Source: Parvularculaceae bacterium
Lineage (GTDB): Bacteria; Pseudomonadota; Alphaproteobacteria; Caulobacterales; Parvularculaceae
Assembly (NCBI GenBank): GCA_013389105.1
Contig: JACADZ010000076.1
Coordinates: 1-64,000 of the forward strand
DNA length: 64,000 bases
Reading direction: 5' to 3'
Each line of letters opens with the position of its first letter. The first letter of the stretch is position 1. The notes beneath the pieces were generated by a model. It saw only the letters and a list, made by a program, of their open reading frames with translations, was not told the DNA's origin and did no database searches. Shown in pieces: positions 1 to 6,986 of the stretch. The position numbers were made by a program, and so were the translations under genes.

Positions 1-2
1 CG

Positions 3-368
3 CCAGGGCTTTCCGCCCTGGCGCTGGGCGAGGAGGCCGCAAGCGCGGTCGGCGCCGACCTCGTCGCGACGCGCGTTCTGGCCATCTCCGGGGCGGCGCT
101 GCTGACGGGCGCAAGCGTTGCCCTGGTCGGCGCGGTGGGGTTTGTCGGGATTGTCGCGCCGCACCTCGCCCGAGCGTTCGTCCGTCACGATCCGGGCGCG
201 GCGATCCTGCCGTCGGCCCTCCTCGGCGGCGCGACGCTCGCCGGCGCGGACCTTGTCATCCGCCTGCTGCCCTTCTCGCAGGAACTCAGGCTCGGCGTCG
301 CCGCCGCGCTCGTAGGCGCGCCAGCCTTCGCCTGGATCGCGGCGACGACGCAGCGGATTGCACGATGA
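3..368 (+). CDS. FecCD/BtuC-type ABC importer permease, C-terminal part
   Basis: The reading frame is open from the left edge and ends at the TGA of 366–368, so only the last ~121 residues are present. The family motif LSALALGEEAA is followed by GFVGIVAPHLAR, a typical FecCD/BtuC permease pattern, and by hydrophobic segments ending in the usual short C-terminus. Proteins of this family form the inner-membrane channel for siderophores, haem or cobalamin. The stop overlaps the start of the ATPase gene by four bases (ATGA), as expected for subunits of one complex. The substrate cannot be read from this fragment. A corrinoid adenosyltransferase lies 1.1 kb away on the other strand, so cobalamin is one possibility beside iron. 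Confidence 0.93.
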   Translation, partial: PGLSALALGEEAASAVGADLVATRVLAISGAALLTGASVALVGAVGFVGIVAPHLARAFVRHDPGAAILPSALLGGATLAGADLVIRLLPFSQELRLGVAAALVGAPAFAWIAATTQRIAR

Positions 369-1111
369 CAAGGCTTGTCGCCGAGAGGCTCAGCATCCGG
401 ATCGGCGGGCGCCGGATCGTCGATGGCGTGGACCTCAGCGCGGACGCCGGCGAGTTCATCGGGCTTATCGGCCCCAACGGCGCGGGCAAGTCGACGCTGC
501 TTCGCGCGCTGGCGGGTCTCATCAGGCCCGCGTCCGGCCGGGTCCTGCTCAACGGCGCGCATGTTCTCGAACTCGATCCGCGCGAACTTGCGCGCCGCCG
601 GTCCTACCTGCCGCAGCAACGCGAACTCGCCTGGAGCTACAGCGTCGAAGCCGTCGTCGCGCTCGGGCGCTTTGCTTACGGCGCGCCGCGCCGCCTCGAG
701 GGGGCCGATCGCGCAGCGGTCGACCGCGCGCTGGCCGCCGTCGGACTTCACGGCTTCAAGGATCGCGACGCCTTCACGCTTTCCGGCGGCGAGACGGCGC
801 GCATGCACCTTGCCCGCGCGCTCGCTGCGGAGGCGCCGCTCCTCTTCGCCGACGAGCCCACGTCATCGCTCGATATCAGGCATCAGATCGAGATCATGCA
901 CATAATGTCCGAGGCCGCAGAGGCGGGCGGCCTCGTGCTCGCGGCGATCCACGATCTTGCGCTCGCCGCGCGCTTCTGCAGCCGGCTCATCGTCGTCGAC
1001 AGGGGGCGCATCGTCGCCGACGGCCTCCCGGACGGGACGCTCTCCGCCGAGCGGCTGGCGTCGGTTTTCGCCGTTGAAGAAGACGGTCGCTCCTATCGCT
1101 TGAGCCCGTGA
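365..1111 (+). CDS. ABC importer ATP-binding protein (FecE/BtuD/HmuV type)
   Basis: This 248-residue protein is the cytoplasmic ATPase for the preceding permease. It shows Walker A GPNGAGKST (36–44), a Q-loop at LPQQ (82–85), signature LSGGE (139–143), Walker B FADEPTSSLD (161–170) and the switch histidine H196. The length matches the iron/cobalamin importer class. The start overlaps the permease stop, so translation is probably coupled. Substrate is unknown: FecE, HmuV and BtuD homologues cannot be separated by eye. The periplasmic binding protein and any TonB receptor of this system must lie to the left of the window. Confidence 0.93.
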   Translation: MTRLVAERLSIRIGGRRIVDGVDLSADAGEFIGLIGPNGAGKSTLLRALAGLIRPASGRVLLNGAHVLELDPRELARRRSYLPQQRELAWSYSVEAVVALGRFAYGAPRRLEGADRAAVDRALAAVGLHGFKDRDAFTLSGGETARMHLARALAAEAPLLFADEPTSSLDIRHQIEIMHIMSEAAEAGGLVLAAIHDLALAARFCSRLIVVDRGRIVADGLPDGTLSAERLASVFAVEEDGRSYRLSP

Positions 1112-1461
1112 CCGCCGAGCGGCGTCGTCGTCGCGATCTGCTCCATGCCGGCAATAAGCGGTCGGCCCTTTTCGATCGCGGCGCGGACGGACGGAAGTGC
1201 GAGCGATCTTCTCCAGCTCTCCTCCGAATCCCAGACCTCCGTTACCCACAGGCGGTCGCCGTCTTTCGGATCGACCGCGACCACATAGCTTAGGCACCCG
1301 GGCATCCCGGCGACGCCTTCGAGCAAGATCGCCGCCAGCGCGTCGCGCCGGCCCGCGATCGCGGTCATGTTTCCGATCAAGCCGTACATGGATTTGCTCC
1401 CGCGCGCACATCCGCCGACGCAGAAGGCGCCGCCGACGACCGTCCTACGGTCGATGTTCAT
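1093..1461 (-). CDS. Antibiotic biosynthesis monooxygenase (ABM) domain protein, probable Tat lipoprotein
   Basis: The C-terminal ~98 residues, beginning MYGLIGNM, form a dimeric alpha/beta-barrel ABM (quinol-monooxygenase-like) domain. The characteristic stretch LWVTEVWDSEESWRRSL is clear. A start at 1461 adds 24 residues that read as a Tat signal with a lipobox: twin arginines at 5–6, a short hydrophobic run, then VGGC with C18. This suggests export to the envelope. Starting at 1389 instead would give a bare 98-residue cytosolic domain. I prefer 1461 because the extension looks like a coherent signal and not chance sequence. It runs convergently into the ABC ATPase and overlaps its 3' end by 19 bases. 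The substrate is unknown. Confidence 0.75.
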   Translation of the reverse strand: MNIDRRTVVGGAFCVGGCARGSKSMYGLIGNMTAIAGRRDALAAILLEGVAGMPGCLSYVVAVDPKDGDRLWVTEVWDSEESWRRSLALPSVRAAIEKGRPLIAGMEQIATTTPLGGHGLKR

Positions 1462-1517
1462 GTCGCAAGACTCTTCGCCTTTTCCCATAGCGTTTCGGCG
1501 ACTCCGAGCCGGCGCGC

Positions 1518-2012
1518 TTAGGCGCGCGCCGCAATGAACAGAAAATAGGAGAGGCGATTGAGATAGGCGCCCGCCGATTTGCGCGTGTCCGGTCCGAGCG
1601 CGGCGACGGCGCCGCGCTCGGCGCGCCGGCACACGGTTCGGGCGACATGCAGAAAGCCGAGGAGGGGCGCGCCGCCGGGCAGAATGAATTCCTTCAGCGG
1701 CGGCAACCCGGCGTTGAGAGCCTGCGCAGCGGCGTCGAGGCGCGCCACATGAGCGCTGGTGAGGATCGGCGCGCCCGGAAAAGCGAGAGCGCCCCCGAAA
1801 TCGAACAGGTCATGCTGGACCAGATTTAAAACGTCGCGAACCGCGGCGCCCGGATCGTGCGCGAGCGCGACGCCGATCCAGGAATTGAGTTCGTCGATTT
1901 CACCCATCAACGCGATACGCGGATCCGTCTTTGGCACGCGCGCGCCGTCGGCGAGAGACGTTTCTCCGCCGTCGCCGCCCCGTGTCACGATCCTCGTCAG
2001 GCGATCAGGCAT
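1518..2012 (-). CDS. Cob(I)alamin adenosyltransferase, PduO type
   Basis: A 164-residue PduO/MMAB-family enzyme, which transfers the adenosyl group of ATP to cob(I)alamin to make coenzyme B12. The N-terminal ATP-binding signature TRGGDGGET lies at residues 10–18, followed by MGEIDELNSWIGVAL. The C-terminal helix YLNRLSYFLFIAARA matches the family. The protein ends soon after this helix, slightly shorter than the usual 180–190 residues. It serves corrinoid salvage or the methylmalonyl-CoA mutase pathway. A FecCD-type importer on the opposite strand nearby could supply corrinoid, but that link is only positional. Confidence 0.92.
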   Translation of the reverse strand: MPDRLTRIVTRGGDGGETSLADGARVPKTDPRIALMGEIDELNSWIGVALAHDPGAAVRDVLNLVQHDLFDFGGALAFPGAPILTSAHVARLDAAAQALNAGLPPLKEFILPGGAPLLGFLHVARTVCRRAERGAVAALGPDTRKSAGAYLNRLSYFLFIAARA

Positions 2013-2189
2013 TGCCCGCCACCACTAGCGGCGATCTATGCGGCGGTCCAGTCGCGCTTGCCGATCAACGCGGGCGCTCCCATTTCTCCAAGCTGAGCAT
2101 CCAGTTGAGACCCGCTGCGCTCGCCGACGTCCCGACGCTTCGTCGCTGCGACCAGGAGCCCCATGTGATCGCCGCAACTTCCCGCAGGA

Positions 2190-2990
2190 TCAGGCGGATT
2201 CGCCCTTCCCGTAGTAGTCCTTGACCATCAGCCGCTTTTCGACGCCGGAGGGCTGATAGCCGGCCTCTTCGGCGGTCTGGCGCGGCGGCAGATCGACGGG
2301 ACGGAAGGCCTCCTCGTTGAACTCGTAAGGTACGGCGTCGAGGATCGAGCGGATGCAGTTGAGCCGGCCCTTTTCCTTGTCGTCGCCGTCGACGACCCGC
2401 CAGGGCGTATGCTCCGTATGCGTCATTTCAAGCATCTTGTTCCGGTATTTGGAAAACTCGGCCCAGCGCCTTCGCGCTTCAAGGTCGATCGGCGACAGTT
2501 TCCAGCGCTTTCGCGGATCGCGGGCGCGGTCCTGGAACCGCCTCTCCTGCTCTTCCGCCGAGACATGGATCCAGTACTTGAGAAGGATGATCCCGCTCGC
2601 GGCCAGCATGCGCTCGAACGGGACGACGTCGCGCATGAACGCCTCGTGCTGCTCCGCGGTGCAGAACCCCATCACCGGCTCGACGACGGCGCGGTTGTAC
2701 CAGGATCGGTCGAAAAGGGCGATCTCGCCCGCGGCGGGCAAATGGGCGACGTAGCGCTGGAAATACCACTGAGAACGTTCGACGTCTGACGGCTTCGAGA
2801 GTGCGACGATGCGCCAGATGCGCGCATTCATCCTCGACGTGATCGTCTTGATGAGTCCGCCCTTGCCGGCGGCGTCGCGTCCTTCGAAGACGATCGCGAC
2901 CTTGAGGCCCTTGCGGGCGACCGTCTCCTGGAGCTTGGCGAGTTCGAATTCCAGCGGCTTCAACTCTGCGTCGTATTCGGCTCGCTTCAT
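2190..2990 (-). CDS. ppk2: Polyphosphate kinase 2 (PPK2)
   Basis: A 266-residue PPK2-family kinase, which moves phosphate between polyphosphate and nucleotides. Walker A reads GRDAAGKGG (37–45) and Walker B LFDRSWYNR (92–100). A basic lid segment with KRWKLSPIDLEARRRW follows, and the length fits the single-domain class. ADP versus GDP (or NMP) preference cannot be read by eye. The ATG at 2990 overlaps the stop of hslO by four bases, so translation is probably coupled to this redox-activated chaperone. Some 177 bases downstream, to the adenosyltransferase start, show no gene. Confidence 0.94.
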   Translation of the reverse strand: MKRAEYDAELKPLEFELAKLQETVARKGLKVAIVFEGRDAAGKGGLIKTITSRMNARIWRIVALSKPSDVERSQWYFQRYVAHLPAAGEIALFDRSWYNRAVVEPVMGFCTAEQHEAFMRDVVPFERMLAASGIILLKYWIHVSAEEQERRFQDRARDPRKRWKLSPIDLEARRRWAEFSKYRNKMLEMTHTEHTPWRVVDGDDKEKGRLNCIRSILDAVPYEFNEEAFRPVDLPPRQTAEEAGYQPSGVEKRLMVKDYYGKGESA

Positions 2991-3907
2991 GAAACGCTCC
3001 GCCCGTTACCATCGAACCGGTATTCGGCGCGGCAGAATTCGCACGAGACGCGGATCGCCCCTTGCTCCATCATATGGGCGAGCTCGGCTGCGTCGTAGCG
3101 CTGCAGCACGGCTTCGATTTTGCCGGCGCTGCACCGGCAGGCCGCCTGCACCGGCCGTGGGTCGAAGACGCGCACGCCGTCCTCGTGGTAGAGTCGGTAA
3201 AGGAGCTCCTCGGCTGGAAGCCCCGTATCGAGCAGTTCGTCAGCGCGCGTCGTTTCGAGGTGGGCGGCGGCCCGCGCCCAGAGCTCCTCCTCCTCCGGTC
3301 CGTTGAGCGCCGTCTCGCCGCGTTCGCGCGCGCCGCCCGCGGCGGGAACGAACTGCGCGATGATCCCGCCAGCGCGCCATTCCTTAACCCCGCCGGGCCG
3401 CTCGATCCGGCCGACCGACAGCTTGACCGCGGTCGGAATCTGCTCCGACTGCATGAAGTAAGAGGCTGCGGCGGCCGCCAGCGACTCCCCTTCGAGCGGC
3501 GTCACGCCCTGGTACCGCTCCATGTCCGCCCCTTGGTCGATGGTGAGCGCCATATGGCCGGACCCGAGCAGCGCCGAAAGACCAACGGCCCCGTCGGACG
3601 GGTCCGACCGCAGGCTCGCCGTCGCGCGCAAATCTCCGTTTACGGAATAGTCTGCGACGAGCATGGAAACGGCCCCCTCGCCTTTCGCCTGAAGAATGAG
3701 CCTGCCGTCGAACTTGAGCGAGGCGCCCATCATGGCGACCAGCGCCGCGGCCTCTCCGACCAGCATGGCCACAGGGTCGGGAAAGCGATGCGCCGCAAGG
3801 ATCTTGTCGATCGAGGGACCGAGCCGCGCCGTGCGGCCGCGGACGGCCGTGTCGCCGACCTGAAAGGGCAGAATCGCATCGTCGCCGGCCGCCGGCCCGC
3901 GCGCCAT
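2987..3907 (-). CDS. hslO: Hsp33 redox-regulated chaperone
   Basis: A 306-residue Hsp33. This cytoplasmic holdase is kept inactive by zinc bound to four cysteines and activated when they oxidise under heat plus oxidants such as hypochlorite. The N-terminal chaperone domain has KFDGRLILQAKGEGAVSMLV. The redox switch shows C257-x-C259 and C289-x-x-C292, the family pattern. The gene begins 2 bases after the ABC-2 permease gene and its stop overlaps the ppk2 start, so the three probably share one transcript. In many alphaproteobacteria hslO instead follows argF, which is not present here. Confidence 0.95.
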   Translation of the reverse strand: MARGPAAGDDAILPFQVGDTAVRGRTARLGPSIDKILAAHRFPDPVAMLVGEAAALVAMMGASLKFDGRLILQAKGEGAVSMLVADYSVNGDLRATASLRSDPSDGAVGLSALLGSGHMALTIDQGADMERYQGVTPLEGESLAAAAASYFMQSEQIPTAVKLSVGRIERPGGVKEWRAGGIIAQFVPAAGGARERGETALNGPEEEELWARAAAHLETTRADELLDTGLPAEELLYRLYHEDGVRVFDPRPVQAACRCSAGKIEAVLQRYDAAELAHMMEQGAIRVSCEFCRAEYRFDGNGRSVS

Positions 3908-3909
3908 CG

Positions 3910-4752
3910 TCAGCTCTTCAGCTTGTAGCCGGATTTCAAAAGTTGCCGGCAGGCGAGCGCAAGGGCGATGTTCACGGAGAGCGTCGCAAGGAGGCCGCGC
4001 ATCGGCGGCGCCTCGAAGACGCCGGTGAACCCGAAGCGAAAGCCGTCGATCAGGTAGAAAACCGGATTAAAGTGACTGAACGTCAAAAAGGGCTCGGGAA
4101 GGGTTGTGACGGCGTAGAACGTGCCCGAAAGAAAGGTGAGCGGCGTGATCACGAAATTGGTCGCCGCCGCGAGCTCGTCGAACTTGTTCGCCCACACGCC
4201 GCCGATGATGCCGAGAAATCCGAACATGAACGAACCAGCGAGCATGAAATAGGCGACGGCCCAAGGCTCGGCGACTCGCATCGGCGTATCCGAAAACGCC
4301 ATGAACAGCGCGCAGGCGAGCGCGGCGACCATCCCGACCAGCACGCCCCGCGCCGCCGCCCCGAGCGAGAGCGCCACGCCGAGTTCGCTTGGCGACAGCG
4401 GCGGCATCAGCACGTCGACAATCGAGCCCTGAACCTTGCCGATCATGAGCGAGGAGGAGGAGTTGGCGAAAGCGTTGGACAGCACGGCCATCATGACGAG
4501 GCCTGGCGCAAGGAACTCCGCATAAGGAACGCCATGGACGGCGCGGGAGGCGCCGAAAGCCTGCATGAAGACGACGAGAAAGAGAGCGGTCGAGACCAGC
4601 GGCGCGAAGATGGTCTGAAACGACACCTTCATGAAGCGGCGTATTTCGCGCTGCGTCAGCGTAAGGAGACCGATCCAATTCACAGCGCCGAACCGCTGGC
4701 GTCCGAAGCCGGTTCGACCGTGCGCGGCCGCGTGCTGCAATGATGCCGTCAT
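3910..4752 (-). CDS. ABC-2 type transporter permease
   Basis: A 280-residue protein with an N-terminal cytoplasmic stretch and about six membrane segments. It belongs to the ABC-2 family of exporters (drug, lipid or polysaccharide type); the C-terminal region GTFYAVTTLPEPFLTF and NPVFYLIDGFRFGF is typical. ABC-2 permeases need a separate ATPase, and none lies on either side. The partner must be encoded elsewhere. The gene opens the group permease–hslO–ppk2 and faces the gcrA promoter across 232 bases. Substrate is unknown. Confidence 0.9.
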   Translation of the reverse strand: MTASLQHAAAHGRTGFGRQRFGAVNWIGLLTLTQREIRRFMKVSFQTIFAPLVSTALFLVVFMQAFGASRAVHGVPYAEFLAPGLVMMAVLSNAFANSSSSLMIGKVQGSIVDVLMPPLSPSELGVALSLGAAARGVLVGMVAALACALFMAFSDTPMRVAEPWAVAYFMLAGSFMFGFLGIIGGVWANKFDELAAATNFVITPLTFLSGTFYAVTTLPEPFLTFSHFNPVFYLIDGFRFGFTGVFEAPPMRGLLATLSVNIALALACRQLLKSGYKLKS

Positions 4753-4840
4753 GGCGGCGGTGTCGCGCGCTGCTCCAGAAGGGTCAAGGCGCGATACAGG
4801 GAGCCCCGCTCGGGCCTCTACATCTTGTGTGCAAAAAAAT

Positions 4841-4882
4841 GATTCGCGGCCATGTTGTGTTTTCGAATCAGTCGGCTACTAT
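4841..4882 (+). promoter_or_regulatory. Probable gcrA promoter with two GANTC methylation sites
   Basis: A sigma-70-like promoter can be read: -35 TTGTGT (4855–4860), a 16-base spacer and -10 TACTAT (4877–4882), about 100 bases before the gcrA start. GANTC, the CcrM methyltransferase site, occurs at 4841–4845 (GATTC) and at 4865–4869 (GAATC, inside the spacer). In Caulobacter, GcrA acts with sigma-70 at methylated GANTC promoters. The arrangement therefore suggests that gcrA responds to methylation state or to its own product. The promoter call is by eye. Confidence 0.55.
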
Positions 4883-4984
4883 ATCTAGGCGCTGCGACGA
4901 AGTGCAGCGGCATATGGCACAAGATATAGTGAAGTTCAGCCGCACCGCGGCGGGCGCGGTCATCCGGAAAAATGGGAGCGGGCA

Positions 4985-5482
4985 ATGGCGTGGAACGACG
5001 AGCGGGTCGAGCTCTTGAAGAAGTTCTGGGCGGAAGGGCTGTCGGCCAGCCAGATCGCCTCGAAGATGGGGGGCGTCACCCGGAACGCGGTGATCGGCAA
5101 AGTGCATCGGCTCGGCCTCTCGGGACGCGCTGCTCCAGCCACTCCCCAGCGCGGACGCAGCTACGAGCATGAACTCGAGGAGGCCGCCGGCGAGTTTGCC
5201 GACGCGCCTGTTTCAAAATCGATCGTTCCGGAACCGGAATTCATCGCGCCAATCGTCCTGGATACCGGGGACAAGGCGACGGTCGCCACCCTGAAGAACA
5301 ATATGTGCAAGTGGCCTATCGGCGATCCGGCGCGTGATGATTTCCATTTTTGCGGTCAGGGCGCTCCGACCGGCAAATCCTATTGCGCCTATCACGCGCG
5401 CCTCGCCTTTCAGCCGGCGCCGGCGAAAAGACCGGAACGCCGCGTCGAGGTCGCCCAGATCGGCGTCCGGCGCGCGGGCTGA
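4985..5482 (+). CDS. gcrA: Cell cycle regulator GcrA
   Basis: A 165-residue GcrA-family protein. The N-terminal helix-turn-helix runs from MAWNDERVELLKKFW through ASQIASKMGGVTRNAVIGK to HRLGLSGR. The C-terminal sigma-70-binding part shows the conserved CKWPIGDP and FCG…SYCAYH pattern. GcrA binds RNA polymerase sigma-70 domain 2 and stimulates promoters carrying methylated GANTC, controlling cell division genes. It occurs essentially only in Alphaproteobacteria. The start is supported by GGGAG at 4974–4978. It stands alone and is convergent with phoB, with a GC hairpin between them. Confidence 0.97.
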   Translation: MAWNDERVELLKKFWAEGLSASQIASKMGGVTRNAVIGKVHRLGLSGRAAPATPQRGRSYEHELEEAAGEFADAPVSKSIVPEPEFIAPIVLDTGDKATVATLKNNMCKWPIGDPARDDFHFCGQGAPTGKSYCAYHARLAFQPAPAKRPERRVEVAQIGVRRAG

Positions 5483-5485
5483 GAT

Positions 5486-5505
5486 CGCCCGCGCGAGAGC
5501 GGGCG
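5486..5505. terminator. GC hairpin between convergent gcrA and phoB
   Basis: A 7-bp perfect stem (CGCCCGC at 5486–5492 with GCGGGCG at 5499–5505) closes a 6-base loop, just past the gcrA stop and before the phoB stop. There is no T-tract on either strand. It is therefore a possible weak bidirectional terminator or transcript-end stabiliser, not a textbook intrinsic terminator. Confidence 0.4.
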
Positions 5506-5510
5506 CCACG

Positions 5511-6197
5511 TCAGGCGTCCAGTGAATAACCGGCTGACCGGACAGTGCGAATGGGGTCCGATTCATCGTTCCGGGTGAGCGCTTTTCGAAGACGCCCGAT
5601 GTGAACGTCGACTGTCCGCACCTCCACGTCCGAGTCGGCGCCCCAGACGGCGTTAAGAAGCTGTTCTCGGGAGAAGACGCGACCTGGGTGCTGAATGAGG
5701 TGGTCGAGCAAACGGAACTCGGTCGGGCCAAGATGAACTTCCTGGTCCCTCCGATAGACCCGATGGCCCGTTCGATCGACGCGGATATCTCCCGCGCGAA
5801 CTTCTTCGCCGGCAAGCGCAGGTCGGATGCGCCGCAGCACGGCCCGCATGCGCGCAGTCAGTTCGTTGGTTGAGAACGGCTTGGTCATGTAGTCGTCCGC
5901 GCCCGTGTCCAGACCGCGCACGCGGTCAGCTTCCTCAGAGCGCGCTGTTAGCATGACCACGGGGATGTTGCGGGTCTCCGGTTCGGCGCGAAGCCGGCGA
6001 CACACTTCAATCCCGGAAATCTTCGGCAACATCCAGTCGAGAATGATGATGTCGGGCGGGCGCTCTTCCACGCGCAGGAGCGCCTCCTCGCCGTCGCCGG
6101 CGATATCGACCTCGAAGCCTTCGCGCTTCAGGTTGTAGTCAAGAAGCGTTGCAAGCGATTCCTCGTCTTCCACCACCAGTACGCGCGTCGCCGCCAT
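5511..6197 (-). CDS. phoB: Phosphate regulon response regulator PhoB
   Basis: A 228-residue OmpR/PhoB-family regulator. The receiver domain has the acidic pocket EDEES and the phospho-acceptor aspartate in ILDWMLPKISG (D54). The C-terminal winged helix contains EFRLLDHLIQHPGRVFSREQLLNAVWG and ends VRTVRSAGYSLDA. It activates phosphate-starvation genes when phosphorylated by PhoR. I start at the ATG of 6197 because GAGGAG sits just upstream; a GTG at 6200 is the alternative. It is the last gene of phoR-phoU-phoB, 10 bases after phoU. Confidence 0.96.
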   Translation of the reverse strand: MAATRVLVVEDEESLATLLDYNLKREGFEVDIAGDGEEALLRVEERPPDIIILDWMLPKISGIEVCRRLRAEPETRNIPVVMLTARSEEADRVRGLDTGADDYMTKPFSTNELTARMRAVLRRIRPALAGEEVRAGDIRVDRTGHRVYRRDQEVHLGPTEFRLLDHLIQHPGRVFSREQLLNAVWGADSDVEVRTVDVHIGRLRKALTRNDESDPIRTVRSAGYSLDA

Positions 6198-6207
6198 CAC
6201 TCTCTCC

Positions 6208-6924
6208 TCAGACGCCCCTCGGGTTTCTCAAAATCGTTGTTGAGGTTTGATCACCCTTCGGCCGCTCGACAATCAGCGCGGACCCCGTCAGCAGAAAATG
6301 CAGGTCCTCGGCGATGTTGGTCGCGTGATCGCCGACCCGCTCGAAATTCTTGGCGATGAAGACGAGATGCGTCCCGGCGCTGACGGCGGTCGGATCGTGC
6401 ATCATGGATTCAAGAATCTCGCGGTAGACCGAGTTGTAAAGCTCATCGAGATCGTCGTCGCCGCCCCAGACCGCCTTGGCGGCGACGAGATTGCGCGCCG
6501 CGAATGCATTGAGGATGTCGCTGATCTGGCGGAGGCTTGCGCGTCCCATGCGCCCGACGCCGGCATACGGCTTGGCCGGCTTCTCGCGCGCCACGACCAG
6601 CGTGCGCTTGGCCACGTTCTTGCTCATGTCGCCGACGCGTTCGAGTTCGCCGGCGACCCGCATATAGGTCATGATTTCCCTCAGCGTGCTCGCGTCGTAC
6701 GGGCCGCCGAGGAGCAGGGACATGACTTTCGCGTCGATCGATTGGTGCGTGGCGTCGACGCGCTCGTCCGAACGAATGACGCGCTCGGCCGCATCGACGT
6801 CGCGGCGCTCGAAGGCGCCGACCGCTTCGGATAGCTGAGCTTCGACTAGGCCCGCCATCTGGGCGAGGTCGACTTCCAGGCCCTGAAGCCGCTCGCGCGG
6901 CCGGATGGGGGTGGGGATCGCCAT
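6208..6924 (-). CDS. phoU: Phosphate signalling protein PhoU
   Basis: A 238-residue all-helical PhoU protein with two repeated three-helix bundles. Metal-binding family motifs are seen in the ERVGDMSKNVAKRTL and ERVGDHATNIAEDL segments. PhoU connects the Pst phosphate transporter to PhoR and keeps the kinase quiet when phosphate is plentiful. I start at the ATG of 6924; a TTG at 6936 would add four residues. It lies between phoR and phoB, where most relatives also have pstC, pstA and pstB. Those are missing here. Confidence 0.95.
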   Translation of the reverse strand: MAIPTPIRPRERLQGLEVDLAQMAGLVEAQLSEAVGAFERRDVDAAERVIRSDERVDATHQSIDAKVMSLLLGGPYDASTLREIMTYMRVAGELERVGDMSKNVAKRTLVVAREKPAKPYAGVGRMGRASLRQISDILNAFAARNLVAAKAVWGGDDDLDELYNSVYREILESMMHDPTAVSAGTHLVFIAKNFERVGDHATNIAEDLHFLLTGSALIVERPKGDQTSTTILRNPRGV

Positions 6925-6986
6925 GCTCTGTTCCAATACGTCCCGGCCTATTGCCGAGGTTTTGTGTCAGTTTTCGTACAGCGCAA

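Noticed and set aside
2013..2189. Searched the gap between the adenosyltransferase and ppk2 for a small gene or cobalamin riboswitch.
   Set aside because: No open frame with a ribosome site and no riboswitch-like conserved box is visible.
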